A stretch of DNA of 38,999 nucleotides from Planctomycetota bacterium (GCA_021810145.1 JAJZJL010000028.1:1-38999), one strand, 5' to 3'. Positions 1-8,549 are shown, numbered from the stretch's first letter. Notes: generated by a model from the sequence alone, not told the origin. Program-made: numbers and translations.

Positions 1-95
1 CATCCGTGAAATCCGTGGTCTTCTTTTGCCTCCGGATCAACAGAAACGGCAAGAAACCGCCCCGGCGCGCACGGAGTAAAGCTCCTGTACGGATA

Positions 96-124
96 TTTCA
101 CCACAACGACACAAAGACACGAAG
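96..124. repeat. 29-bp direct repeat, copy 1
   Basis: A 29-bp stretch beginning TTTCACCACAACG and ending GACACGAAG is repeated perfectly at 340-368, in the same orientation and 244 bp away. A decayed relative (GCCACGAAGGCACGA) lies around 444-458. Motifs of this CACGAAGGCACGAAG style are dispersed in intergenic DNA of planctomycete and verrucomicrobial genomes (general recollection). No function is known to me. Confidence 0.85.
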
Positions 125-339
125 GGGGTTAGGAGTTAGGAGCTATCATCAGTGGTTCCAGGCTCGCCGGGAATCAATGATCAAATTGGCTGGAAGCGCT
201 GTGATTCTAATGTCTTCCAGGTTCCAGGTTCTGGCTTCCAGGTTCCATCCCGATGTGCCGGGACATCTGCCATTCAGTAATCGCTGTTCCGTAACACCCT
301 CCCCCCACCTCTGCTTCCTCCTTGTGAACACAAAACGTT

Positions 340-368
340 TTTCACCACAACGACACAAAGACACGAAG
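340..368. repeat. 29-bp direct repeat, copy 2
   Basis: Perfect second copy of the 29-bp repeat at 96-124. The intervening 215 bp contains tandem TTCCAGGTTC motifs (about 215-245) and no credible coding sequence. Confidence 0.85.
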
Positions 369-472
369 AGAATTTAATTACCTAGCCACTTCTTTTGCGG
401 TTGGCAATTTCTTTCGGCCTCTTTGTGAATAAAAAGGTTTGTCGCCACGAAGGCACGATTACAGTGGCTGGT

Positions 473-516
473 CAGTATGTGCAGTATTGGTCAGTATATT
501 CAGTATTGATCAGTAT
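473..516. repeat. CAGTAT tandem repeat, 19-bp period
   Basis: CAGTAT occurs at 473, 482, 492, 501 and 511. The spacings alternate 9, 10, 9, 10, which gives about 2.5 copies of a 19-bp unit. The near helical-turn spacing would suit a protein-binding array, but it may be simple-sequence DNA. Confidence 0.8.
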
Positions 517-794
517 TTTCAGCACCTGTCCCATGTGCCGAGAATCGTTGTTTCCCGGCGAGCCGGGACTCGTTGACGCCCCCCCCCCGTATCCGCGCAG
601 TCCGCTTAGAGAGTTTATCCCGTGCGCGCCGGGGCGGTCCACCTCATCCTGCCAGGAAGCTAATCCGCTTTCGCCAGCACATAACATCCGCGGCCCAGGC
701 CACGGAAACACAAGCCGCGTGAGCTCATTATTCAGTTGGCTGCCGCGAGCAATCACATCAACACAGCAATATGCATGCACCTATTTATCCCAGT

Positions 795-843
795 GCGGCG
801 AAGCCGCAACCCAACATCACACAGCCGCCGGCTCTGCCGGCGG
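795..843 (-). terminator. Tandem hairpins downstream of mnmE
   Basis: Two perfect stem-loops lie 107-155 bases past the mnmE stop. CCGCCGGC-TCT-GCCGGCGG (825-843) has an 8-bp stem, and GCGGC-GAA-GCCGC (795-807) has a 5-bp stem. Neither is followed by a clear U tract in the mnmE direction, so they are weak intrinsic-terminator candidates or 3'-end stabilisers. Confidence 0.4.
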
Positions 844-949
844 TAACCCTCCGCCAAAGGCGCGGTGTGCCGAGCTGGGAATTCTTCGCAAATCGCGATG
901 AACTTGACAGATTGTGGCACAAAGCGATCCTGTTGTTGCTCGACGATCG

Positions 950-2302
950 CTACTTGCCGATACAGAAGCTGCCGAAAATCCGCCCCAGAATTTCATCACT
1001 GCTGATGGCACCGGAAATAGAACCAAGATCGTCCAGAGCCAGTCGCAGATCGGCGGCCAGAAGTTCCGGAAACTGCCCGGACGTTTTCAGAATGTCCTCA
1101 GCCCGGCTCAGCGCCAATTGTGCCTGCCGCAGCAAATGCTGATGCCGGCCATTAAGAGTCAGACACTCTTCCGCCATCGGTGCCTGCCGATACGCATAGT
1201 CAAAAATCAACTCCCGCAGCGCGGGTAGATTCAATCCGGTTTTTGCGGCAACGTTGATCCAGGGCAAGGAGTGTTCCGCCGGGGCGGCGCGCAGGCCGCC
1301 CGATAAATCTGATTTATTGCGTACAATAATTTTCCAGGCGTTGGCGTCCCGGACCTCATCGAGTAATGTCCGCATGGTAACGGGCGTATCGGCATGATCC
1401 ATTACCAGGAGAATCACATCCGCCCGCAGCAGCGTTTGCCGCCGGGCATCATTCATCAGGTTGGCCATTGCGGTATTCTGATCTTCCACTCCGGCGGCAT
1501 CAACAAGCCGCACCGAACGTGACGCATCCGTGAGTTCAAGGGAAAGCGCATCGCGGGTGGTCCCGGCCACCGGTGACACAATCGCCCGGTCCGTTCCGGA
1601 TAGCGCATTAAGCAGTGAGCTTTTTCCCACATTGGGCCGCCCCAGCAGTACCACAGCGGGCATTGCGGGCAGTGCTTCCCAGCTTACAGAACGTGATTCC
1701 AGCGTTTGAATCGCGCCGCTTACAGATTCAATGCGCCGCTGTAATTGATCCAACGCAATAAAGCTTACGCCCGGTTCATCGCTGAAATCTATTCCGGCTT
1801 CCACCAGCGCAAGAATATCCGCCAGATCATCCGCGTGCTGTTTGACCCATTGGTGCAGGCGGCCGTGCCGCAGGCTCGCGGCAGCCCGCAATTGATGTGA
1901 ACTGCGGGCCGATATGGTTGCGGCAATCCCTTCCGCTTCCGTGAGGTCCAGCTTCCCGTTAAGAAACGCCCGCGCGGAAAATTCGCCGGCTTCCGCCTGC
2001 CGGGCACCGTTGCTTAACAGCTTTTCCATTATCAGCTCCAGCAGAGCCGGCGCTCCGGGAATATGCAGTTCCGCAACATCCTGCCCGGTGAAACTGCGCG
2101 GTGCCTGGAAACATATCAGCCCGGCCGGCAAAGCGATTTCCACAAGCCATGCGTCCAGCCAGCGGTAGGGACGCACGACCGGAATGGGCCGCAGTACGCT
2201 TTGTGCCATTGTCCAGCTCATAGGTCCGGACAGTCGGATAATCCCCCGCCCCGCCGCCCCTGCCGGTGAACTGATGGCCGCAATGGTATCTTCCGTGTGC
2301 AT
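950..2302 (-). CDS. mnmE: tRNA uridine-5-carboxymethylaminomethyl(34) synthesis GTPase MnmE
   Basis: MnmE (TrmE) works with MnmG in the cytoplasm to place a cmnm5/nm5 group on wobble U34 of tRNAs, using methylene-THF and GTP hydrolysis. The 450-residue protein has the family's usual length and order: an N-terminal folate-binding domain, a helical domain and an inserted G domain. G1 is GRPNVGKSS, G2 is in AGTTRDA, G4 is NKSD, and the protein ends in the diagnostic FCIGK that carries the catalytic Cys. The G3 box reads DAAG rather than the usual DTAG. In a gap-free comparison with the E. coli protein recalled from memory, the Glu that assists GTP hydrolysis (E282) is Ala. The gene stands alone, divergent from the glycosidase. 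Family assignment is secure; full GTPase activity is not. Confidence 0.96.
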   Translation of the reverse strand: MHTEDTIAAISSPAGAAGRGIIRLSGPMSWTMAQSVLRPIPVVRPYRWLDAWLVEIALPAGLICFQAPRSFTGQDVAELHIPGAPALLELIMEKLLSNGARQAEAGEFSARAFLNGKLDLTEAEGIAATISARSSHQLRAAASLRHGRLHQWVKQHADDLADILALVEAGIDFSDEPGVSFIALDQLQRRIESVSGAIQTLESRSVSWEALPAMPAVVLLGRPNVGKSSLLNALSGTDRAIVSPVAGTTRDALSLELTDASRSVRLVDAAGVEDQNTAMANLMNDARRQTLLRADVILLVMDHADTPVTMRTLLDEVRDANAWKIIVRNKSDLSGGLRAAPAEHSLPWINVAAKTGLNLPALRELIFDYAYRQAPMAEECLTLNGRHQHLLRQAQLALSRAEDILKTSGQFPELLAADLRLALDDLGSISGAISSDEILGRIFGSFCIGK

Positions 2303-2656
2303 GGCATAGATTTTAGCCGCAATGAGGTCATTGAAACACTCAAGACGTCTTATTTACCACATTGCCATGCCCATTTGCCGCCGCCACCATGCTGGAACAA
2401 CGGCGGGCGAACAGTGGCCGGCGAATGGCCAAGCCGACAGTTTACGGGTTGAGGCGGTACGAAGGATTAAGGTCCGTTCCGATTGCAGCTGATTTGAGAC
2501 GCGCCTGACTTATTTTGATCTGGCGATTCGAGTGGCTGGCGATTTCAGTGACTTTCCAACCGGGAATAAAGTTCGTAAAGTATGACACTTATCGAAGGCT
2601 TCGGTGTCGAAGTCTTGGTGAACATGCTACGGTCATTGCATAGTGGAGAAACGCAA
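2303..2656. other. Divergent intergenic region mnmE / glycosidase
   Basis: This gap separates the divergent mnmE and GH27 starts and must hold both promoters. A 10-bp palindrome AAGACGTCTT lies at 2342-2351. I see no confident -35/-10 pair and no conserved RNA structure. The open frame extends upstream of 2657 to 2582, but that extension has no ribosome binding site and would bury the Tat leader. Confidence 0.4.
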
Positions 2657-4723
2657 ATGAATCAGTCAGATCTTCGGCGGTATCAACGACGTGATGTTGT
2701 CAAACTGGCGGCCTCAGCCGCGGTCATGACGGCCGCCGGAACGGTGTTGACCGATGCAACAGTTCGGGCCGCGCCAGGGGGAAAGTTTATCCGGGTGGAA
2801 GATCTGGACCTCAGCATGATGCAACAGGGCTGGGGCAACCCCACCAAGGATAAAAGTGTGCAGGGAAACACGTTAAGTGTTGGCGGAAAAACATTTCGTC
2901 ACGGCATTGGCACGCATGCGGAAAGCGTATTTCGGATTCATTTGAAAAAATCAGCGCTGCGCTTTTCCGCCAAAGTTGGAGTGGACGACGAAGCCACCAA
3001 GCAAGCCGCGGTTATTTTTGAGCTTTTGGTTGACGGCAAAGTTAAAGCTCGCACCCCGGTGATGCGCGTTGGTGAACCGGCGCGACCGATCAGCGCCAAT
3101 CTGCGGGGGGCCAAAGAATTAATGCTTCTGGTGCTTCCCGGCGTTAATGGAATCAATTTTGATCATGCCGACTGGCTCGATCCGGTTATCACGCTGGCAC
3201 CCGGGGCCTCCGCCCGCCCCGTGGCGACATCGCCGTATTCCGGTGCCAATGATTATCCTGAAATCGCCAGCGGCGATCCTGAAACGCCGGAATTTCATGG
3301 CCCGCGCATATTCGGCGCAACGCCCGGGCGCGACTTTCTTTTCCGAGTTCCCTTCACCGGCAAAACACCCGTCACCATCAGCGCCACCGGATTGCCTGAT
3401 GGATTGACGATGGATGAAAATGGCATTATTACCGGTAAAATCAATCAAGCCGGCGAATATAAGGTCAGGCTCACCGCGAAAAATTCCCTGGGTACCGCCC
3501 ATCGAACCTTGCGTCTGGTGGCCGGTGAGCACAAACTGGCCTTAACGCCGCAGATGGGTTGGAATTCATGGAATGCCTATGGAATGGCCAATGATGCCAA
3601 ACGCACCCGCGCCGCCACGGAGGCCATGATCAACAGTGGCCTGGCCGCCAAGGGCTTTATGTATATCAATATTGATGACGGCTGGCAGAACGGCCGAAAT
3701 GCCGCCGGCGAAATTCAAACCACGGACAAATTTGGTGATATGAAAGCGTTGGCCGATTATGTCCACAGCCACGGCCTGCGATTCGGCGTTTATTCCTCAC
3801 CGGGTCCCAAAACCTGCGGCGGACACACCGGCAGCTTCGGCCATGAAGTGCAGGACGCCAACACCTACGCGCAATGGGGTGTGGATTATCTCAAATATGA
3901 CTGGTGCAGCTACGGAGAAAAAGCTCCCCCGCACCCGGATTTGGAACAATTCATCAAACCATACCGGGTCATGGGAGAAGCGCTGCGGAAATCCGGCCGC
4001 GATATATTTTTCAGCCTGTGCCAGTATGGCATGGGCCACGTTTGGACCTGGGCCGGCAAGCCGCCGGTCCGGGGCAACAGCGCCCGCATCAGCGGCGATA
4101 TCAACGACTCATGGGGTTCCATGATCTCCAATGGCTTTAACAGCGACGGCATGTTGTTTCCCTTTGCCGGCCCGGGGTATTGGAATGATCCGGATATGCT
4201 GGTGGTTGGCTGGGGCTATTTTGAAGACGGCCCATTGCATTGGACCAAGCTTACACCGCACGAGCAGCTTACGCATATTACGCACTGGTGCATGCTTGCC
4301 GCCCCTTTGCTTCTGGGATGTGATCTGGAAAAACTCCTGGAACCTGGCAAACCCAATACCTTCACGCGCGATCTGATGACCAATACGGAAGTTCTGGCCG
4401 TAAATCAGGATGAATTGGGTGTGCAGGCCCAGAGAGTGGATCGGCAGGGATCGCTGGAAGTATGGGCGCGTCCGTTGTGGGATGGCACGGTGGCCGTGGC
4501 CATCTTTAACCTCGGTATGGTACCGAAAACCGTCACCATACCATCATGGGACATGGTTGACCCGGTTTTGCGGCGCGGCGAGAAATCCATGCGCGGCATG
4601 CAGAACATACGGGATTTGTGGCGACGCAAGGACCTTGGCACGAAAGCATCTTTCAGCGCCACGATTCCGGTGCACAGTGCAGTAATGCTTAAGGTCGGCA
4701 CGCCGAATGTAGCGGATGATTAG
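2657..4723 (+). CDS. Secreted NPCBM-domain GH27 alpha-galactosidase-like glycosidase (Tat leader)
   Basis: This predicted exported retaining alpha-galactosidase (or alpha-N-acetylgalactosaminidase) of family GH27 would release alpha-linked galactose from plant or algal glycans. The ATG at 2657 is preferred because GGAG lies 8 bases upstream and a twin-arginine leader follows at once (QRRDVVKLAAS, then an Ala-rich core). Domains in order are NPCBM (about 45-180; GxxxFxHGIGTHA-type motif), an Ig-like He_PIG module (about 215-290; ATGLPDGLTMDENGIITG), and a (beta/alpha)8 catalytic domain from LTPQMGWNSWNAYG (about 294). The nucleophile is Asp415 in YLKYDWC and the acid/base is Asp481 in RISGDINDSW. 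A C-terminal beta domain follows. At 688 residues it is longer than single-domain GH27 enzymes because of the two added modules. It is monocistronic, ending at a hairpin terminator. Family is sure; the exact sugar is not. Confidence 0.93.
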   Translation: MNQSDLRRYQRRDVVKLAASAAVMTAAGTVLTDATVRAAPGGKFIRVEDLDLSMMQQGWGNPTKDKSVQGNTLSVGGKTFRHGIGTHAESVFRIHLKKSALRFSAKVGVDDEATKQAAVIFELLVDGKVKARTPVMRVGEPARPISANLRGAKELMLLVLPGVNGINFDHADWLDPVITLAPGASARPVATSPYSGANDYPEIASGDPETPEFHGPRIFGATPGRDFLFRVPFTGKTPVTISATGLPDGLTMDENGIITGKINQAGEYKVRLTAKNSLGTAHRTLRLVAGEHKLALTPQMGWNSWNAYGMANDAKRTRAATEAMINSGLAAKGFMYINIDDGWQNGRNAAGEIQTTDKFGDMKALADYVHSHGLRFGVYSSPGPKTCGGHTGSFGHEVQDANTYAQWGVDYLKYDWCSYGEKAPPHPDLEQFIKPYRVMGEALRKSGRDIFFSLCQYGMGHVWTWAGKPPVRGNSARISGDINDSWGSMISNGFNSDGMLFPFAGPGYWNDPDMLVVGWGYFEDGPLHWTKLTPHEQLTHITHWCMLAAPLLLGCDLEKLLEPGKPNTFTRDLMTNTEVLAVNQDELGVQAQRVDRQGSLEVWARPLWDGTVAVAIFNLGMVPKTVTIPSWDMVDPVLRRGEKSMRGMQNIRDLWRRKDLGTKASFSATIPVHSAVMLKVGTPNVADD

Positions 4724-4734
4724 CGATCATTGAT

Positions 4735-4775
4735 AAAATGCGGGGGCAGACAGCCCCCCGCATTTTCGCTTTTTA
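4735..4775 (+). terminator. Rho-independent terminator after the GH27 gene
   Basis: AAAATGCGGGGG and CCCCCGCATTTT form a 12-bp stem (one extra C on the 3' side) around a short loop, followed by CGCTTTTT. It begins 12 bases after the stop codon. Confidence 0.85.
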
Positions 4776-5152
4776 TCAACGCACGATCCCGCAATCCCCG
4801 GATATCGCCGGTTTTTGGCATGGACATTCGGAAGAAAAATCATCCGAAGTCGCATGAAAATAACCCAATTAAATCACGGGCGGCCGCCATTGATGCGCAG
4901 CGAATCGCACCGGGGCTCAGACGATCATGGACTGGTGCCCGGTCCAGTGTTGAGTATCCGGCGTCGGATTATGTTTTTTCCGCGGCCTGTTTCCCGAAGT
5001 GGCACGGGCCATACGCTGCACCACCGTTTGTTTCCGTTGGGGGTGGCGGCATTGGCAATTCCAACGGCGGCAATGATGAAATCACCCGTTCCGAGGCAAC
5101 CTCGCGGGCTTTATCACAAACCATTCCCCCCCCATCAGTTCCGGTATAGCAC

Positions 5153-5182
5153 TTGACGCAAAAAGGCACCGAAATTGACGCA
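5153..5182. repeat. TTGACGCA direct repeats, 22-bp spacing
   Basis: TTGACGCA occurs at 5153-5160 and 5175-5182. The copies are 22 bp apart start to start (about two helical turns), and each is followed within a few bases by GGCAC. The second copy abuts the palindrome at 5183-5200. The arrangement suggests tandem regulator sites on one DNA face. Confidence 0.6.
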
Positions 5183-5200
5183 AATTGGCACTTGCCAATT
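5183..5200. promoter_or_regulatory. Palindromic operator candidate
   Basis: AATTGGCA-CT-TGCCAATT has perfect 8-bp arms with a 2-bp spacer. It overlaps the -35 hexamer of the promoter at 5192-5220, the usual placement for a repressor site. No cognate regulator gene is adjacent. Confidence 0.6.
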
Positions 5201-5220
5201 GTTTTCGGACGAGCTATAAG
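5192..5220 (+). promoter_or_regulatory. Sigma70-like promoter for the propeller/redox gene run
   Basis: TTGCCA (5192-5197), 17-bp spacer, TATAAG (5215-5220). Transcription would start near 5227 and leave a leader of about 280 bases before the ATG at 5507. It is the only good promoter match I see upstream of the gene run that ends at 14033. Confidence 0.55.
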
Positions 5221-5506
5221 AGTTGTTGCAATTTCCTCCGGCGGCAAGCTGGGTTGAATCGTGTGCCACTGCCGGAACCGAATAATTAACACTGTGATGG
5301 ACTTAAGCGATGTTCATCTTGCGGAAATATTCCACGACATTCAATGGGCTTCGGGGCCTGGCGAAGTGTGATTGCACGCACCCCAAACAACGCCTTGGAT
5401 CGTCAGCCATGTTGCCCCCCCCCCCAACACACACGCACACATTTATGCACCACGTCCGGGTGCTTTCACCGGCACCAGTGAACTTCCATGATCGGGGGGC
5501 CTTTAT

Positions 5507-8479
5507 ATGAAAATGGCCCCAATACCGCCCCCGCGATCCCGATTCGCCGGCCTGGCTCCGGCTAATATACGCGCTTTTCTCAACCAGCATTCCCGCATTG
5601 TCAATGCCATAACTGTGGTTATCCTTGTGTTGGTGATCGCTAACATGGCTGGCTGGATGCGGCCATTGAAAGCTTTTTTCTCCGCGCCTCGCCACCACGA
5701 TGTTGCCCATCACGGGGCAGTCATTCTGAATGTCAAAAACCTGCATTGCCCCGCACAGTACATTACCGCCATGGTCTCCGACGGCCGTGGCGGTGCTTAT
5801 GTCGCCAGTGAAGATTCCGGTATTTATCATTACCAGCCCAATGCGACCTCTCCATGGACACACTATGATAAAGCCGACTCCCAGGGTCTGGTCAGCAATC
5901 ATATCTATTCATTATGTCTGGACGCCAAGGGGCGCCTGTGGGCCGGCACATTGCGCCATGGCGTGTGCGTATTTAACGGAACCCAGTGGAAACACTATGG
6001 ACTGTTAAATGGGCCTCTGGGCTGCCATGTTGTGGCCATCGTATCAGATCCGTATGACCATTCCGTGTGGATGTGCACCGAAGCCGGTGTGAGCATTTAT
6101 GAAACGTCAACACATCAATGGCGTTACCTTCCACAGGCCATGTCGGGAAAATCCCAGGACCTGTTTTCCAGTGGTTTACCGCCCAACCCGGATTGTGTCG
6201 CCTTTAATAAGCAAGGTGTTGCCTTTGTAGGAACGCAGTGCCACGGTCTGGCCATTGGATATCCCCCATATAAGAATTGGTCAATTGTCACCGGCCCGTG
6301 GAAGATGCCCCGCACGGCATTCGGACACGGATTACCGTGCAACTTGATCAATGCCGTAGCCGCAGGTAAAGACGGCCGCATTTACGTGGGCACCGATGAA
6401 GGCCTGGCCTGGAATAACCCCGGCAATCCCTATGTATTTCAGTACGAACGTGGCAGAGATTACATTGCCAAAGTAAAAGGACTTTGGCATCCGCCGAGAG
6501 TCATACACAAACCGCCCCGAAAAGTGTTGGCTTACCTGTTGCCTGGAGATCATGTCACATGTCTGGCGGTAGACCCGCTCGGCCAGTTGTGGCTGGGAAC
6601 ATGGCGGTCAGGCATGTGGTTCAATTCCCTTGGCCACGGCAGCTTAGGACAGGGGCCCGTCGTCGAAATGACGCCGCAGATCAAGCGGTTCGACGAAGCA
6701 CTAGCCGCCCATCGTCGATGGGAAATGAGAGTCGCAAGATTACGGAGGGCCGGAAAACTCCATAAGCTCCCTCCGGCACCACCGGCAATTCCGCACTCCC
6801 AGTTGGCCCATTTTTATTACGCGTCCGTTATGCGCTCCTACATTTCGGCAATTCTGCCGTTGAGCGACGGTCAACTGTTGGTCGGCCACTACGGAATGGG
6901 AGTCTCGGTGGGGAATTTGGCGGTTAAAACACAATCGCCTTGGGATCGCACAGCCAGCGCTGTGCATAACTGGATTGATGGTTTGCTTCCCGGCCTACCG
7001 CGGCAGGCGAACATGCCTGCCGTAGCCCAAGCCCCAACCACCGCCCAGTTATCTTTTTTGTATCAAAACCTTTTAAAGAACAATGCTCCGCAGCAGCCAA
7101 TCAAGCAACCGCAAATCGTTCCTCTTACCGATGATTGGCGCACGCAGGGAACTTGGCTGGGCAGATATGGAAGATATTGGGCGTGCTTGTTCGCATGTGG
7201 TCTGGATGGTGGTTACGACTACCTGTGGCGGCCCGGAGACAACAGACTCCACCATTATGAGGCCATCGGCCCGCATTGCAGAACGGCCGATCTCGTTCAG
7301 TTCCACACCACGTGGTCTGCCAGCGCTCAAAAGCGAGTGCTGGAACTGCCTGAGATATATCTTGATCAACGTATTTCTGCCCATAAGGCTACCTGGAAGA
7401 TGGACCGAAGAGAAACGGAGCTCGATGACCACGGCGAGACCTATCCCACAACTTGGCAAGGCCCCGATTTATACACCTATCTGCATATTCCGGCGGGAGC
7501 CTACACGCTGTCGCTCTACTTTTTTAACAAGGATGGCCACGACGGGTGGAATCGCAATCGCGATTACGTTGTCTCAGCCATTCCGCTACCTCCATCCTTT
7601 CATTTCGGCACCGCCAGCCAGCCAAATACCGCACCATTGGCAGGCAGACGGGGAATAGCGCAATCCCGAATCGTAAACTTCTGGGGCGGAATCTGGAAGC
7701 GTTTTCTGGTGCGTGGGCCGATGAAGTTGGCCATTCGCGTCGCAAAAAACTACTCCCTCAACACCATACTCCAGGCGGCGATGTTGGACCCATTGGCCGA
7801 GCATCCGGCGCCGTATTACTATGGCTACCGTGCGTGGCAGGCCCGCGAAAAACAGCAATCGGAATTCCGCACGCGATTCGCCGCTGCATGGCGCAGCGGC
7901 CAGTTATCCGGTGGCCCGTCGCCGGAAAACGCTCGGTGGCCTCGGCGTCCTGTTGATGATCCCACCGGCAACCCGTCAGTCGAATTTGCGAACAATCGTG
8001 ACGTGGCCATGGCCGCAGATATTATGCAGGCTTTGAATTTGCTGGAACATCGCCATCCGGCGGTTTGGGCGGCCACCCAACGGCTGGAATATGCCTCGGT
8101 TCTACGCTGGTGCACCGCGTGGCACGGGGCTACCCCGATAAATCCCACCGTTACCGCCGTTGCTGAAAGATGTTATTACCATCTGGATTTATTTCACCGT
8201 TGGGAGTTGGCGGAAAAATCACGCGGAATACTGACCTCAAGGCAGATTGAAAAGAGCCTGCGGTTCGGAAGCGCGGCTCGCTCATGTGCCGGACTTGCGT
8301 TCGGCCTGATTCGCTGGCGGGTGGCGCAATTGCGCCACCCGCACGGCGTAATGGATACGGCCCAGCGGTTGGAATCGCTGTGGTGGCTGTTGGACCAGGG
8401 TGAAGTGGCCGGGAAACACCAAGGTTCGCTGACGCGGCATCGGCCTGCCGCGAAGCGGACTACGCGCCCCGGCGTATAG
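5507..8479 (+). CDS. Membrane-anchored beta-propeller-like protein, large C-terminal region
   Basis: Function unknown. The 990-residue protein has a proline/basic N-terminus, one membrane segment (about 34-54, AITVVILVLVIANMAG) and then an extracytoplasmic part. Residues about 75-480 carry repeated propeller-blade signatures of the two-component-regulator-propeller type: YITAMVSDGRGGAYVASEDSG, SLCLDAKGRLWAGTLRHG, AVAAGKDGRIYVGTDEG, CLAVDPLGQLWLGTWRSG, AILPLSDGQLLVGHYG. No kinase or DNA-binding domain follows, unlike in hybrid regulators. The remaining 500 or so residues are unrecognised, Trp/Tyr-rich, and include a jelly-roll-like stretch around 640-720. A perfect 26-bp palindrome lies inside the 3' end. 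It is first in the same-strand run with the Cys-rich peptide and the MauE fusion. The start lacks a clear Shine-Dalgarno; ATG at 5513 is an alternative. Confidence 0.85.
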   Translation: MKMAPIPPPRSRFAGLAPANIRAFLNQHSRIVNAITVVILVLVIANMAGWMRPLKAFFSAPRHHDVAHHGAVILNVKNLHCPAQYITAMVSDGRGGAYVASEDSGIYHYQPNATSPWTHYDKADSQGLVSNHIYSLCLDAKGRLWAGTLRHGVCVFNGTQWKHYGLLNGPLGCHVVAIVSDPYDHSVWMCTEAGVSIYETSTHQWRYLPQAMSGKSQDLFSSGLPPNPDCVAFNKQGVAFVGTQCHGLAIGYPPYKNWSIVTGPWKMPRTAFGHGLPCNLINAVAAGKDGRIYVGTDEGLAWNNPGNPYVFQYERGRDYIAKVKGLWHPPRVIHKPPRKVLAYLLPGDHVTCLAVDPLGQLWLGTWRSGMWFNSLGHGSLGQGPVVEMTPQIKRFDEALAAHRRWEMRVARLRRAGKLHKLPPAPPAIPHSQLAHFYYASVMRSYISAILPLSDGQLLVGHYGMGVSVGNLAVKTQSPWDRTASAVHNWIDGLLPGLPRQANMPAVAQAPTTAQLSFLYQNLLKNNAPQQPIKQPQIVPLTDDWRTQGTWLGRYGRYWACLFACGLDGGYDYLWRPGDNRLHHYEAIGPHCRTADLVQFHTTWSASAQKRVLELPEIYLDQRISAHKATWKMDRRETELDDHGETYPTTWQGPDLYTYLHIPAGAYTLSLYFFNKDGHDGWNRNRDYVVSAIPLPPSFHFGTASQPNTAPLAGRRGIAQSRIVNFWGGIWKRFLVRGPMKLAIRVAKNYSLNTILQAAMLDPLAEHPAPYYYGYRAWQAREKQQSEFRTRFAAAWRSGQLSGGPSPENARWPRRPVDDPTGNPSVEFANNRDVAMAADIMQALNLLEHRHPAVWAATQRLEYASVLRWCTAWHGATPINPTVTAVAERCYYHLDLFHRWELAEKSRGILTSRQIEKSLRFGSAARSCAGLAFGLIRWRVAQLRHPHGVMDTAQRLESLWWLLDQGEVAGKHQGSLTRHRPAAKRTTRPGV
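8317..8342. repeat. Perfect 26-bp palindrome inside a gene
   Basis: GCGGGTGGCGCAA (8317-8329) is followed with no spacer by its exact reverse complement (8330-8342). It lies in frame within the propeller gene, encoding part of WRVAQLRHPHG. It could be a REP-like insertion, a dimeric protein-binding site or an mRNA hairpin. Confidence 0.85.
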
Positions 8480-8549
8480 TGAAAACGGAAATGAAGGTGG
8501 TGTGTCGCCACATTCGGTTGCTTTAATGTTTTTTCAAGGAGTATTTTCC

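Larger units (their letters stand above)
161..564. repeat. Separated 13-bp inverted repeat
   Basis: GGCTCGCCGGGAA at 161-173 is the exact reverse complement of TTCCCGGCGAGCC at 552-564. The arms enclose the second 29-bp repeat and the CAGTAT array. This may be the remnant of a fold-back or decayed mobile element. No transposase fragment is visible between the arms. Confidence 0.6.
1..949. other. Gene-free repeat-rich region left of mnmE
   Basis: No open frame here looks like a protein: the translations are low-complexity and run across the repeats. The stretch holds the 29-bp direct repeats, the CAGTAT array, a 13-bp inverted repeat, a C10 run at 579-588, an ATCCGTG doublet at the extreme left and the hairpins behind mnmE. 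It reads as accumulated intergenic repeat DNA. Confidence 0.65.
4776..5506. other. Long intergenic region with regulatory block and poly-C tract
   Basis: No coding sequence is supported in this stretch of about 730 bp. It contains a C8 run (5126-5133), the direct repeats, palindrome and promoter at 5153-5220, and a leader of about 280 bases. The leader holds a C11 run (5415-5425) followed by an alternating AC tract. The leader ends at the start of the propeller gene. Confidence 0.55.

Noticed and set aside
473..516. CRISPR array
   Set aside because: The CAGTAT repeats are only 6 bp in a 19-bp period, with no spacers and no cas genes nearby.
395..901. 168-residue forward open frame left of mnmE
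   Set aside because: It runs across the CAGTAT array, the C10 tract and hairpins; the translation is low-complexity and matches no protein pattern.
4730..5149. Forward open frame of 139 residues after the GH27 terminator
   Set aside because: It starts inside the terminator hairpin, has no ribosome binding site, and its composition is unlike neighbouring genes.
5303..5902. 199-residue reverse open frame opposite the propeller gene start
   Set aside because: It overlaps the membrane-anchor coding region and includes the translated poly-C/AC tract as CVCVGGGG. An antisense shadow.
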